From positions 1 to 64,000 of the forward strand of contig QCJC01000006.1 in NCBI GenBank assembly GCA_003216275.1: DNA of 64,000 bases, in the 5' to 3' direction. This document shows, piece after piece, positions 1 to 8,490 of this stretch; within the stretch, counting starts at the first letter, position 1; each line of letters opens with the position of its first letter. This DNA comes from Prochlorococcus sp. AG-402-P18 (GTDB lineage: Bacteria; Cyanobacteriota; Cyanobacteriia; PCC-6307; Cyanobiaceae). Below the pieces are notes generated by a model, which was not told the DNA's origin, ran no database searches, and saw nothing but the letters and a program-made list of their open reading frames with translations. The translations under genes were made by a program, and so were the position numbers.

Positions 1-225
1 AGACTCTATTTTTTTTTCATGTAAAAATGAGGCCTCTTGCATTTGAATACGAATCTTTTGGACAGCAAGCTCGATTGAGTTCTGTTGATCATTTTCCAAT
101 AAAACTAATCTTCTACTGATTTCATCTTCGAATTCTTTATCTCTAACTTGCTTAACAATGTGGGAGTAATTATCTTCATCCATTTTGATCGAACTTCCAC
201 ATTCGGGACATTTAATTTCATTCAT
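1..225 (-). CDS. DUF2130-type protein, N-terminal part (runs off the window)
   Basis: The reading frame starts at the ATG at 223-225 and stays open to the left edge, so only about 75 residues are visible. It opens with a zinc-ribbon half (CPECGSSIK) followed by a charged, coiled-coil-like stretch containing HIVKQVRDKEFEDEI. That order is typical of the DUF2130 family of bacterial proteins of about 400 residues and unknown function. The assignment rests on the N-terminus only. Confidence 0.7.
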   Translation of the reverse strand, partial: MNEIKCPECGSSIKMDEDNYSHIVKQVRDKEFEDEISRRLVLLENDQQNSIELAVQKIRIQMQEASFLHEKKIES

Positions 226-373
226 ATCAATTTAGCAAGGATAAACGAGTATGTTCTTTTTATCTGTTATGGCTTTAACAAGCAAGGATAAATTTAGAAA
301 CCACCAATTACACAAGGATATTTCGAGAAATGGAGACTCTTCTAGACTTACCAAATATATATATGATTATTCA

Positions 374-634
374 TTATTTGTTAGGGTAAATTTTTGACAA
401 ATCACCTCTGTTTTTCTTAATTGCAGAAGCCCTCCAGTCAATCAATTTTTTATTTCTTGCAAAATAATCCTCCTCCCAGATTAGATTTTGAATGAAAAGT
501 AATCCACAGAGTAAAAGAAAAATGAGCGCGCAAAAAATGAACTGTTTATCTAAACTGATATGAGCAGTGGAATAACGAACATAACAAAAAATATTAATCA
601 TAATGTATTTAAAACAGCTGAGAGCAATATTCAA
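374..634 (-). CDS. small membrane protein, unknown
   Basis: Up to 86 residues. A hydrophobic segment (about residues 32-50) is followed by a charged tail (about 53-86) rich in K, D and R. The first 25 residues look less protein-like, so translation may begin at a later start. I do not recognise a family. A plus-strand frame over the same stretch looks like a shadow. Confidence 0.45.
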   Translation of the reverse strand: MNIALSCFKYIMINIFCYVRYSTAHISLDKQFIFCALIFLLLCGLLFIQNLIWEEDYFARNKKLIDWRASAIKKNRGDLSKIYPNK

Positions 635-925
635 TTAACTACAATAAATACTAATACCTTTTTTATGAAACTGAGATATATCAATTGCTCAATAGCGCGT
701 CAACTTTTCAAGTACAGAAAACCTCTAGCTAAAAGTCCATAACGTAGGCAAGGAATGGATTATGAGAAATTTAGTAGATTCAGAGAATATCTACAAAGCT
801 ATTGATAGAACACAAGAATGACGGAAAGAAAGCCAGTATTTACAAATTCTTTTGTAATAACTTTTACTACATAAAACTGATAATTATAAAATTTAAAATA
901 AATTAAAAAGAATTACTATAAAAGG

Positions 926-1099
926 ATGCATTATCTTAACTTTGCCCTTGCTCACTCGGAGCTTGGTATAAGTCACTTTACAAGTGACTTGATACTTGTT
1001 CTATCATTTGCTGTAGTTACTGCTCTTCCAATGTCATTGTTGCGACCACAGATTCAGGAAGACAAAGTAAAAAGCAATTTATTCAAGAGTATCAAATAA
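926..1099 (+). CDS. small membrane protein, 57 aa
   Basis: The ATG at 926 follows AAAGG closely and the frame gives 57 residues. There is one hydrophobic segment around residues 20-36 (LILVLSFAVVTALPMSLL) and a basic tail ending KSIK. Family unknown; composition and layout resemble the short one-helix proteins common in this window. Confidence 0.5.
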   Translation: MHYLNFALAHSELGISHFTSDLILVLSFAVVTALPMSLLRPQIQEDKVKSNLFKSIK

Positions 1100-1228
1100 A
1101 GGTATCTGAACCAAATAACTTTATTGCAAATTTGTCTAGAAAAATATTAAGTTTCTAAATATTATTTTGTGAATCAGTAAATTATTGATTTTAAGATATA
1201 TTTATTATATTATTTAAGTTTCTAAGTA

Positions 1229-1263
1229 AAATAAAACGTATAATTATAATTATACGTTTTATT
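1229..1263. terminator. AT-rich perfect palindrome, possible bidirectional terminator
   Basis: A near-perfect inverted repeat (arms like AAAACGTATAATT / AATTATACGTTTT) is flanked by A and T runs on both sides. It lies between the 57-aa gene and the DCC-family gene and could terminate in either direction. The stem is weak because it is almost all A-T. Confidence 0.5.
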
Positions 1264-1327
1264 TTAACTCAGACATTTACGCGTTTAACTCTTGATAGGT
1301 GTAAAATAGTTTAACTAAAAGATAACG

Positions 1328-1729
1328 ATGTCAACAAGCATTATATTTATTTATGATGGTGAATGCCCTTTTTGCAATCATTTTGCGGAACTTCTAAAAT
1401 TAAAAAGTAATTTTCCATCTTTACAAATATTGGATGGAAGGCAGGATCTTCCCAAATTAACTAGTCTTTATAAGCAAGGTTATGATTTGAATAGAGGCGC
1501 TATTCTTATAAATAAAGGGAAAATTCTACACGGCGCTGATGCTATTAGTTGGATTAGTTCTCAGATCAAGGATCCCAACGACTCATTACTTGAATTACTA
1601 AGAATTATTTTCACCTCAAACAAAAGAGCTCATATGCTCTTCCCTTTCCTTTTATGGGGACGAAGATTTTTACTAACTTTGAAAGGAAAGGTTTGGCAAC
1701 CAGTCAATGATAACAGCGAATATTATTAG
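1328..1729 (+). CDS. DCC-family thiol-disulfide oxidoreductase-like protein (DUF393)
   Basis: A 133-residue protein with the family signature YDGECPFC at residues 9-16, giving a CxxC pair in a thioredoxin-like setting. The C-terminal third is hydrophobic and basic (MLFPFLLWGRRFLLTL). DCC/DUF393 proteins are predicted thiol-disulfide oxidoreductases, but their substrates are mostly unknown. Length matches the family, so the gene appears complete. It stands alone between non-coding stretches. Confidence 0.85.
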   Translation: MSTSIIFIYDGECPFCNHFAELLKLKSNFPSLQILDGRQDLPKLTSLYKQGYDLNRGAILINKGKILHGADAISWISSQIKDPNDSLLELLRIIFTSNKRAHMLFPFLLWGRRFLLTLKGKVWQPVNDNSEYY

Positions 1730-2077
1730 ACATTCACTATGTTATTAACGAATAAGGAATATAAGCCTTGAAATCAATAGGTATTGAAGGAAAATTAACT
1801 TTACACCGATTGTCTTAACAAATCCATAAGAGAAAAAATATAATTAAATAATAAGCCACAAAAGAAACAAAAATAATAAAATCGAAAACTTATTGGGTCA
1901 AACCGCCTTTTATGCAAAAATTTGGGGTAGCAAGCAATAAAGTAAAAAAAGAGACCGTAATTTTTTAATTCCTGTTGGATTAATATTCAAATTTGTAACA
2001 TCAGCTTATAAGAAGATTAATCTCATACTTATAAAGAGTTTTAACTGTAAAATAAAATTTAACTAAATTATAAAAAT
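1730..2077. other. non-coding or decayed stretch
   Basis: About 350 bases of very AT-rich sequence with stops in every frame. I see no gene, RNA structure or repeat here. Confidence 0.5.
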
Positions 2078-2182
2078 ATGCTTATAGAAATACTAGGAAA
2101 TAGCAGTTCAGTTTTAGTGATTTTTTTGGTTTTTTTATCAATATATTTTGGAATCCAAGCTGGAGGTAAAAAAATGAAATGA
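2078..2182 (+). CDS. 34-aa single-helix membrane peptide
   Basis: The ATG at 2078 opens a 34-codon frame. A short polar N-terminus leads into one strong hydrophobic helix (VLVIFLVFLSIYFGI), then a basic tail (GGKKMK). The layout resembles small photosystem or cytochrome subunits, but I could not match it to psb or pet subunits I know. Function unknown. Confidence 0.45.
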   Translation: MLIEILGNSSSVLVIFLVFLSIYFGIQAGGKKMK

Positions 2183-2917
2183 TTTATTGGAATGCAATGG
2201 TTAGTTTGTGATCATGTCAAGTACCAACCATGTAAGTCGATTTCAACTTACTGATTCATAGTACATTTATTCGTATCAATTGATAGAACGGCTATTCCAT
2301 TAGCAATCAACTAACACTGTCACCGTTATATCAACATTTAAATAATAGAAAGGAGGATGTGATGACGATTATAGACTCAAGTAATTGATTAATTCAGAAC
2401 TATTAGCAAGAAAATCAACACTATGTAGGTCATAGAAGAATTAAAGATTAATACAACGTAATAAAAATGTGAGCAAAAGATATGTAAACGTGAATTTAAA
2501 AGTCAATTGCAATATAAAAGAATGTCAAGGTTAATGCTCTAAAAAGATTTAATGGCTTTCAGAGAAGGATCCTGACAAGGATTTATAAGTGAAAACAAGA
2601 ACGTAATAAGTTAAAAGCAAAATTATTGACAAAAGGGAAAATTCATTAATAGAAAAACCAAATCTGTTAAAGCTTTGTTCATTGAGCATGATCTGAAGAA
2701 AAATTTAGTAAATCCTATTTGGCGATTGTAAATTTCACAGCATTATAAGTTCCTTAAAAAAGCAAAAACCAAAACTGGTCTCATGAAAATCCTAATGCAG
2801 ATCTGCTGAAAAGGAGATAAAACAAATAAAATGCAAAAGGCCTAATGTTCAAAGGTAAATAAACTATAACCTAAGAATCAAATCAATAATTCTAGGATTA
2901 TTTATCCAATAAAAAAA
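2183..2917. other. gene-free stretch, probably decayed
   Basis: About 730 bases with frequent stops. A strong Shine-Dalgarno-like GAAAGGAGG at about 2350 precedes an ATG that opens only seven codons, which fits the 5' end of a gene destroyed by mutation. Nothing else is recognisable. Confidence 0.4.
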
Positions 2918-2941
2918 CCGAGATGGGATATCCCATCTCGG
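2918..2941 (-). terminator. strong hairpin terminator of the abrB-like gene
   Basis: A perfect 12-bp inverted repeat (CCGAGATGGGAT / ATCCCATCTCGG) is followed, reading on the minus strand, by a run of seven T. It lies 35 bp beyond the stop codon of the AbrB-like gene. This is a classic intrinsic terminator. Confidence 0.9.
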
Positions 2942-2976
2942 TTATATAGGTTTGTTTTAGAAAAGATATAATGAAA

Positions 2977-3333
2977 TTAACCGTCTCCTTCTGGAACCAA
3001 ACGGAAGCCTTTACGTCCCATTTTTATCTCAAAATTATCACCGGGTTTGAGATCTAAAAGAGCTGTGTAGGCCTTTCCTATCAGTAGATTTCCGTTTCCT
3101 TGAACGGTAGCGACATAGCTAAGCTTCCTTCCACCTTTACCAATTCCACCAGCACTTTCAGCTGCTAGGTTTACACCTTTAGCTTCAAGAAGTGCTTCAT
3201 AAAAAGCTGTGTAATTAAGACGTTCTCCGCCTCCTTTCTTTGTGGATACATATCCACAAGCCTTAACAAGATCAGATTTTGAGACATCTCCCAAGTCTTT
3301 GACCTTGGCTAATAAATCCTTACCAGTGAGCAT
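2977..3333 (-). CDS. cyanobacterial AbrB-family transcriptional regulator (cyAbrB)
   Basis: A 118-residue protein that begins MLTGKDLLAKVKDLGDVSKS and contains CGYVSTKKGGGERLNYTAFY, both hallmarks of the cyanobacterial AbrB family. The AbrB-like DNA-binding half lies at the C-terminus (about residues 70-118). In other cyanobacteria these proteins act as global regulators of carbon and nitrogen metabolism; the targets here are unknown. Single gene with its own terminator. Confidence 0.88.
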   Translation of the reverse strand: MLTGKDLLAKVKDLGDVSKSDLVKACGYVSTKKGGGERLNYTAFYEALLEAKGVNLAAESAGGIGKGGRKLSYVATVQGNGNLLIGKAYTALLDLKPGDNFEIKMGRKGFRLVPEGDG

Positions 3334-3747
3334 GATAAATAAATGGGTGTACTTCTAATACTAACTTATAATTAACAAAGAGACAATATTTATATTATCC
3401 ATGGACATTAAAGCGAAAAATAATGGGAAGAGGTGATGCTAAATAAACTCGTACAATCAAGGTTATAAGGAATTTAATTCAGAGTTCTAGGTACAGATTC
3501 ATGGGAAAGATCCTTTTTGTAGTCAGCAATAAAAATTAGATTCAATGAATCTTTATTCGAATAGAATTGGTGGAATCGCCTGTAATAGCAAGGTAAATAT
3601 ATAAATAAGCCTGGATGTACAATTTCATAAATAACGCTTAGAAGACTTTTTGATATACGAACATTCAATGCTTAAAATTTAGAAAGGTTTATTTTTGAGT
3701 CATTCATTAAAAATCAATCAGAATTAAATCGACTATTACAACAAAAA
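3334..3747. other. non-coding stretch
   Basis: About 400 bases upstream of the AbrB-like gene, expected to hold its promoter. No convincing gene: a 64-codon minus-strand frame has unusual composition and no family features. I see no other structure. Confidence 0.4.
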
Positions 3748-3840
3748 ATGAATCTCTCTAAAATTTTCGCGATTTGTATCGTATCTGTATTCATCCTTTC
3801 CGCATTTGCTGGATTATTTGGAACTCTATTAAGCTCCTAG
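3748..3840 (+). CDS. 30-aa hydrophobic peptide
   Basis: The ATG at 3748 gives 30 residues that are almost entirely one hydrophobic segment (IFAICIVSVFILSAFAGLF). It could be a one-helix membrane peptide or a leftover signal peptide. No family recognised. Confidence 0.35.
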   Translation: MNLSKIFAICIVSVFILSAFAGLFGTLLSS

Positions 3841-4384
3841 AATCAACAAGAAGTAATAACTTTCAGCCAAAGCATGAATTTATATTTTTGCTATGTGTCT
3901 GTATAAGAGCTTTCAATCATTTAATTAAGATAAGTCTAGGAAAGATTCCAAGGGATATTTATGCCAATGGGATTAATTCTTATTAGTTGTTTAATCGCGT
4001 TCAAAACACCCAGATTACAGGAATACTGGTAACATCCTTATTGATGATTCCTAATATATAAGATTGGACTTGTCTTATTGATCGAAGTTTTTTTAAGCAG
4101 AATTGAAACTAAAAGCTAATTTCGTTAAAGGTACTAACTCTATCAAAATAAAGTATGGGCTATTGCGATGAAGCACAAAATATCAATATATTAAATACCT
4201 GAATCAATCAATCAATAAACAGAACAGTCTATTGACAGAGTTATTTCAAAGAAAAAATATTCATCTTACATACTATTTTCAATTAAAGAAGCCTACTGAA
4301 CTTTAAGCGAAAGACTGTATGGAGGAATTACATAACATAGATTTCACTAACACTTGATACTTAAAACCAAGATTTATCAAAAGA
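3841..4384. other. gene-free stretch
   Basis: About 540 bases with scattered stops and no recognisable motif, repeat or hairpin. Confidence 0.4.
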
Positions 4385-4552
4385 CTACTGCCATCTACCA
4401 ATTGCAAATTCAAGGAAACGATCAACATCATCATCAGGACAACCTGTTTTGCTTTTCAATTCCTTGCAAGCATCTGATATTTTGGTAAAGCATTCTTTGA
4501 CATCGGCATTATTTCCTATTGCTTCAAACATTTGCTTGTCTGAAAAAGCCAT
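4385..4552 (-). CDS. small TGCP-motif protein, 55 aa
   Basis: Read from the ATG at 4552, five codons inside the longest frame, it gives 55 residues. It is helical and acidic with a central KELKSKTGCPDDDVDRFLEF. A second protein in the window (12395-12565) has the matching ALKDDTGCPNN segment followed by a helix ending in W and D, so I treat them as paralogs. Function unknown. Confidence 0.6.
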   Translation of the reverse strand: MAFSDKQMFEAIGNNADVKECFTKISDACKELKSKTGCPDDDVDRFLEFAIGRWQ

Positions 4553-4676
4553 ATTTAATTGACACATCTACACTAACAATATTTTCAATGAGCATTTTTG
4601 GCAATGTTTGCCAAATTAAATATGATCTATCTTGGAATTCAAAAATACAGTACAAGCTAATTTAAAATTAAAAACA

Positions 4677-5288
4677 TCACAAAGATGCTCGAGTTAAGGC
4701 CAGAGCCCAATTAGGAGAAGAATGGCTCACTCCTAAGAATTTTTTTGTAGAAGAAGAGTTGCATTTGGCTACTATTCCATTAGTAGGGAAATTTGAAAAT
4801 AATTCGTTATTAATCCATTGTGAATGCCATCTTTTTACCTGCTTAGGATCCTCTGTTCTAAGAGTAATAGGAACCTCAAATCCCCACTCCTGAAGTTGAG
4901 TCAAATCAGACAATTCGTCACTTTTTGAACTAAAGATTTGAAATGCAAGGAATAAAAGAGGTTCCTTAGAAACTTTCCCCACACTTAACGTTGATAGATT
5001 ATGAATATCATGAATTGAAGAATTAAGTATTGGTGAATACAAAACACCTTCTAACTCCACCTCAATCTTCAGGGAATCATCAATGCTCAATGGGATAGTA
5101 TTGATAATCCTAATATTTTCAACTATATCGTTGTTTACTCGAGAATAGGCATTTACTAATTGACCATATTTATACCTAAGACCTATTGCACAACCATCAA
5201 TTTTAGGTTGCACAACAATTGTTGATCCCTCCGGTAGTTTTTGCCACCAGTTAGAAAAACTATCTTTATCAAGCCCAAGGAGTCTCAT
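4677..5288 (-). CDS. stand-alone NAD-dependent DNA ligase adenylation-domain-like protein
   Basis: A 203-residue protein resembling only the nucleotidyltransferase core of bacterial LigA. Visible are motif I (QPKIDG, lysine near residue 29), a following YKYGQL strand, NTIPLSI like the LigA N-TI-IPL segment, EVELEGVLY in the place of the RGE motif, NGIVAK in the place of DGIVVK, and PNWALALT in the place of PRWAIAYK. The last-motif lysine is therefore replaced, and the NMN-binding, OB-fold, zinc, HhH and BRCT parts of a ligase are all missing. Ligation of nicks is unlikely; adenylylation of another substrate or nucleotide binding is possible. A more degenerate paralog lies at 9829-10509. Not truncated by the window, and no ligase fragment lies next to it. 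Confidence 0.7.
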   Translation of the reverse strand: MRLLGLDKDSFSNWWQKLPEGSTIVVQPKIDGCAIGLRYKYGQLVNAYSRVNNDIVENIRIINTIPLSIDDSLKIEVELEGVLYSPILNSSIHDIHNLSTLSVGKVSKEPLLFLAFQIFSSKSDELSDLTQLQEWGFEVPITLRTEDPKQVKRWHSQWINNELFSNFPTNGIVAKCNSSSTKKFLGVSHSSPNWALALTRASL

Positions 5289-5669
5289 ATATACATCAAT
5301 AGGAAAATGTCGAGGAAAGGTCCATCTTTAACTTCTTTTCTTAAGGAATCAAAAAATTACGCTTAAAAAACAACTGAAATGTTCGAGAAATCACAAAAAA
5401 AACTATTTAAGATCTACTTCAAGAATAGAACTGTCAATACCAAGGTAAGTTAATAGAAAAAATATAAGGCTGAATCATCTATGTTAAAATGAACTACGAG
5501 TGAAATCCTCCAAAAATATTTTTCGTTATTAAGATAAAATTAGGATTAATAAAACGATCAAAATAAGATAACTGAATAAATATTTCTAGATATTATATAA
5601 AAATACAGTATTTATTCTCATGTCTTGGTAAATAAATATGGCATATTTTACATAAGTATAATAAAAAGC
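5289..5669. other. intergenic stretch
   Basis: About 380 AT-rich bases between divergent genes, presumably carrying promoters for both. I see no distinct element. Confidence 0.4.
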
Positions 5670-5921
5670 ATGGCAATACTGGAGAAATATCCTGAAAATA
5701 TTCCATGGGATTTGAATACCCATCAGGAAGAATTCAAATCAATTCAATGGATGCTCACAAAAGCTGACAATGTTTACACTTTTACCAGGAGTCGCATAGA
5801 TGACAAATATGTCTACATACAAAAAAACGGTGGGAATAGAAAAGCCTTCAAAGAGTATGAGGCGCGTTTTACATATCAAAGATTGTTTGACGATGGATAT
5901 TTGCTAGCCGCAATCGCTTGA
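5670..5921 (+). CDS. small protein, first of a tandem paralog pair
   Basis: I chose the ATG at 5670 over one 15 codons earlier because the resulting 83 residues match the downstream paralog in length and start. Shared features are a KYPENIPWDL segment near the start and a YEARFTYQRLFDDGY segment near the end. It looks like a compact beta-rich domain. Conserved features suggest a real family, but I do not know its function. Confidence 0.7.
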   Translation: MAILEKYPENIPWDLNTHQEEFKSIQWMLTKADNVYTFTRSRIDDKYVYIQKNGGNRKAFKEYEARFTYQRLFDDGYLLAAIA

Positions 5922-5986
5922 TTAGAAAATATATCTTGACGTTGAAGATCATAAGTGTAGTCTAAATATATAGTTACTTTCAATAC

Positions 5987-6241
5987 ATGCCTAGGGTAAA
6001 AAGAGAGAAGTATCCTGAGAAAGCTCCTTGGGATTTAGGTCCATTGTCTGAGTATAAATCTCAAGAGTGCTGGAGACTCGTTCGTGGTTCTGAAATTGTC
6101 ATTTTCGCTAGAAAAGGAGAGGGTAACCACTACTTCATAATGCAAAGAGACGATAAAGAACCTATCGAAATACTTGCATTTCAGGCAAGACTTACATACC
6201 AACAACTTTTAGATAAAGGTTTCAAACTAGAGACATCTTAA
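5987..6241 (+). CDS. small protein, second of a tandem paralog pair
   Basis: An 84-residue protein sharing KYPEKAPWDL near the start and FQARLTYQQLLDKGF near the end with its upstream neighbour 65 bp away. The middle is diverged, which indicates an old tandem duplication. It is probably expressed with its neighbour. Function unknown. Confidence 0.7.
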   Translation: MPRVKREKYPEKAPWDLGPLSEYKSQECWRLVRGSEIVIFARKGEGNHYFIMQRDDKEPIEILAFQARLTYQQLLDKGFKLETS

Positions 6242-6567
6242 ATATTTACTTATTTAAACTGAACTATATCCAGAGGAAATAACATAATAGAAATATAAAA
6301 ACCAGAAGAAATCGTTGTTATTATTTGACAATATAGAGGAATTTGCTATTTAATTCATTTTTTTCATTTGGAATAAAACCATCGAAATCCTGGAATTTAA
6401 AAATGATAAAGAGTTAGAGAATGCTATAAATCTTTTAACCATTTAACTTAATCCAGATCAGATCTTTCTATCTAGAATTCATAAAATAAACTAAAATCTC
6501 TCGATAATAAATATAACTATGTAGTTATAATAATGTTTATGAGATAAAAAAATTAAGAACTTCTTAC
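6242..6567. other. gene-free stretch
   Basis: About 325 AT-rich bases between convergent genes. No strong terminator hairpin or other feature found by eye. Confidence 0.4.
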
Positions 6568-6762
6568 TTATGGAATAACCTTTTCAATACTATCAATTTC
6601 AGAATTAATACTTGGTTCAGACCAAATAGTCCACAGGAAGAGAATAGTAACTGGACAGAATAAAATGCCAATCAAAGGTGATAGATATTTAAGCCAATTT
6701 CTATTAATAGAAATATTTTGGATAAGTTTTTTGTTATAGTTAAATGAATGTGAATCATACAT
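6568..6762 (-). CDS. small membrane protein, 64 aa
   Basis: A basic N-terminus (about residues 1-25) precedes one long hydrophobic segment (LSPLIGILFCPVTILFLWTI) and a short acidic tail. This predicts a single-pass inner-membrane or thylakoid protein. No family recognised. Confidence 0.5.
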   Translation of the reverse strand: MYDSHSFNYNKKLIQNISINRNWLKYLSPLIGILFCPVTILFLWTIWSEPSINSEIDSIEKVIP

Positions 6763-7100
6763 AAGAAAGTGATTATGTAAATATAAAACCCTTCATCAAA
6801 TTTAGCATATTTATGAAATGATCACTAATACTTAATTGGTTTATGAATTTTAATTATCGTATTAAAGAAAACTATATCATTTGATACTTCTATATAACTA
6901 GAATATTAAAAGATTTGGATAAAGAATTTTTTAAGTCAATTATAAAATGAATGCTACTAGGGAATCAAAAGAAAGAATTCCTACAATATATAGTAATGCT
7001 AATAATTAGGATAAATAAAGCTAAGGAGAGTATCATTTGTATTTGGTAGCTTAGGTATTTATCAATTATTAAAGTACAATAAATATTTCATAAAAGATAG
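6763..7100. other. gene-free stretch
   Basis: About 340 bases between two small minus-strand genes. Stops are frequent in all frames and I see no structured element. Confidence 0.4.
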
Positions 7101-7229
7101 TTAAAATTTAGATACTTCTTTCAATTTATCAAGGCAATTTTTACAAAGAATTAATCCCTTTCTTCTCCAAGAAGATCCTGTAAATGAATGCCTACAGAGA
7201 TGACAATTAAAAGTTGTGTGAATTGCCAT
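7101..7229 (-). CDS. 42-aa zinc-ribbon-like protein
   Basis: Starts at the ATG at 7229. Two cysteine pairs (CHLC near residue 9 and CKNC near residue 29) are separated by a basic SWRRKG stretch, as in small zinc ribbons. A metal-binding or nucleic-acid-binding role is plausible but unproven. It sits upstream, in reading order, of no other obvious partner. Confidence 0.5.
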   Translation of the reverse strand: MAIHTTFNCHLCRHSFTGSSWRRKGLILCKNCLDKLKEVSKF

Positions 7230-7247
7230 ATCTATCTAATAATTAAC

Positions 7248-7358
7248 TTAAGCCCAATCTGTGTCTTCAAGTAGGCAAGAATAATCAGAAGAATCGAAAA
7301 ATGTATCTTCATTGAGAAGATCATCAACTTCTGCTCGTAGCCAATAACTTAATGCCAT
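7248..7358 (-). CDS. 36-aa acidic peptide downstream of the hli operon
   Basis: The ATG at 7358 gives 36 residues, strongly acidic and aromatic (YWLRAEVDDLLNEDTFFD). It starts 23 bp past the stop of the last hli gene on the same strand, so it may be the tail of that operon. No family recognised. Confidence 0.45.
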   Translation of the reverse strand: MALSYWLRAEVDDLLNEDTFFDSSDYSCLLEDTDWA

Positions 7359-7381
7359 TTGTTTTAAAAGAAGAAGAAAAG

Positions 7382-7501
7382 TTAAATAAAACCAGGAATA
7401 ATCCAGCCGGTAATACCATAATTAACAACAGCTGCTAATAAACCAATCATTGCTAAGCGACCATTCATTAATTCAGCTGTTTGCCAATAATTTTTGTCCA
7501 T
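7382..7501 (-). CDS. hli: high-light-inducible protein (Hli), 39 aa
   Basis: A one-helix chlorophyll-a/b-binding-type protein with the ELMNGRLAMIGLLAAVVNYG signature and the terminal GWIIPGFI. The Glu, Asn and Arg pattern forms the pigment-binding motif. Hli proteins bind chlorophyll and carotenoid in thylakoids and protect photosystem assembly under stress. Its ATG overlaps the TGA of the upstream hli by one base, so translation is probably coupled. A decayed relative lies at 63640-63740. Confidence 0.9.
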   Translation of the reverse strand: MDKNYWQTAELMNGRLAMIGLLAAVVNYGITGWIIPGFI

Positions 7502-7647
7502 CAAACAAAGCCAGGAATAATCTGACCAGTAGTGGAATATGCACCGATAAGTGCTATGCAACCAAATAGTGCCGCATAGCCGTTAAGCCTCTCAGCTATA
7601 ACTTTTTCAGAATCGATCTTACTTTGAGAATTGGAATTAGCAGTCAT
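7501..7647 (-). CDS. hli: high-light-inducible protein (Hli), 48 aa
   Basis: I used the internal ATG at 7647, which overlaps the preceding hli stop codon as TAATG. The protein has a polar N-terminus, then VIAERLNGYAALFGCIALIG and the ending TTGQIIPGFV. The pigment-motif Arg is replaced by Tyr (ERLNGYAA). It is very similar to the 48-residue gene just upstream, indicating tandem duplication. Confidence 0.9.
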   Translation of the reverse strand: MTANSNSQSKIDSEKVIAERLNGYAALFGCIALIGAYSTTGQIIPGFV

Positions 7648-7793
7648 TACACAACTCCAGGAATAATTTGACCGGTTGTTAGATATGCACCTATGAGTGC
7701 CCAGCATCCTACGAATGCAGCGTATCCATTAAGTCTTTCAGCAATAACTTTGCCTTCTTCGACTCTTTGAGTATTTGTGGTTTTGTTTTTCAT
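7647..7793 (-). CDS. hli: high-light-inducible protein (Hli), 48 aa
   Basis: Starts at the ATG at 7793, overlapping the upstream stop by one base (TAATG). It contains VIAERLNGYAAFVGCWALIG and ends TTGQIIPGVV. With its downstream neighbour it forms a recent pair differing mainly in the N-terminal tail. Expected thylakoid photoprotective role as for other Hli. Confidence 0.9.
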   Translation of the reverse strand: MKNKTTNTQRVEEGKVIAERLNGYAAFVGCWALIGAYLTTGQIIPGVV

Positions 7794-7912
7794 TAAACGA
7801 CACCTGGGATTAGTTGACCGGTTGTTAGATAGATACCTGTAAGAAGAACAAAAGCCATCATGGCTGGCCTGCCGATACTTCTTTCAAGAATAGTTTTGTT
7901 AGATGGTTGCAT
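7793..7912 (-). CDS. hli: high-light-inducible protein (Hli), 39 aa, divergent
   Basis: From the ATG at 7912 the protein carries ILERSIGRPAMMAFVLLTG and ends TTGQLIPGVV. The residue after Ser-Ile is Gly-Arg-Pro rather than the usual Asn-Gly-Arg, so this is a divergent member. Its stop overlaps the next start by one base. Longer upstream frames exist, but they run through the neighbouring hli and are discounted. Confidence 0.85.
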   Translation of the reverse strand: MQPSNKTILERSIGRPAMMAFVLLTGIYLTTGQLIPGVV

Positions 7913-7932
7913 TGTTGATAGTTGTTGTTGTT

Positions 7933-8133
7933 TTAGAAAATTCCAGGAATGATTTGACCAGTTGTGACGTAGGCGCCTATAAGACTGATCATTCCAACCA
8001 TGGCCCAACGGCCATTAGCTTTTTCAGCTTCTATTGGATAATTGGTGTAGTTTTCTACCAATTGTGGAGGAGTCTCACGAGCAAAAATATTTTGCTTGCC
8101 ATACTCAGTGATTATTTGAGATGAAGAAGACAT
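7933..8133 (-). CDS. hli: high-light-inducible protein (Hli), 66 aa with N-terminal extension
   Basis: Starts at the ATG at 8133. An N-terminal extension of about 35 residues contains SSQIITEYGKQNIFARE, followed by AEKANGRWAMVGMISLIG and TTGQIIPGIF. The same extension recurs in the 98-residue Hli at 17473-17769 and, decayed, at the right edge of the window. It lies 20 bp upstream of the next hli in the operon. Confidence 0.92.
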   Translation of the reverse strand: MSSSSQIITEYGKQNIFARETPPQLVENYTNYPIEAEKANGRWAMVGMISLIGAYVTTGQIIPGIF

Positions 8134-8141
8134 TTTTAGAC

Positions 8142-8249
8142 TTAAAAAATCCCAGGAATAATTTGACCAGTTGTTGCGTACGCACCAAAGGCAGCAACAA
8201 AGCCAAGCATTGCAGCCCAACCGTTAAACTTTTCTGCTTCAGGAGTCAT
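8142..8249 (-). CDS. hli: high-light-inducible protein (Hli), 35 aa, first gene of the operon
   Basis: A minimal Hli starting MTPEAEKFNGWAAMLGFVAA and ending GQIIPGIF. The Arg of the usual NGR is replaced by Trp. It is nearly identical to the 35-residue gene at 17778-17885, and in both places it is followed by a long-extension Hli, so this gene pair was duplicated as a unit. Confidence 0.92.
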   Translation of the reverse strand: MTPEAEKFNGWAAMLGFVAAFGAYATTGQIIPGIF

Positions 8250-8490
8250 GATAAATGTGAAATATTTATGTAAATAAATGTAACCGCATTGTTAAAGAAC
8301 GTAAAGGAGTATTAAGTACGGCTTGCCACATTATAAGACTGTTTTTGAAGCAATCGATACAAAATTAAGTTATAGCTGGATCTCGGAGGAGACAGAACGA
8401 CTCATGATGATAAAAAAACTTCTCATAAAAATGAACTTAAATACAAAAGTGTGACACTCTGTGTAGCTAATTTAATTCGTAATTTCAATT

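Noticed and set aside
560-742. 60-codon plus-strand frame
   Set aside because: It is antisense to a better minus-strand membrane protein and has atypical composition.
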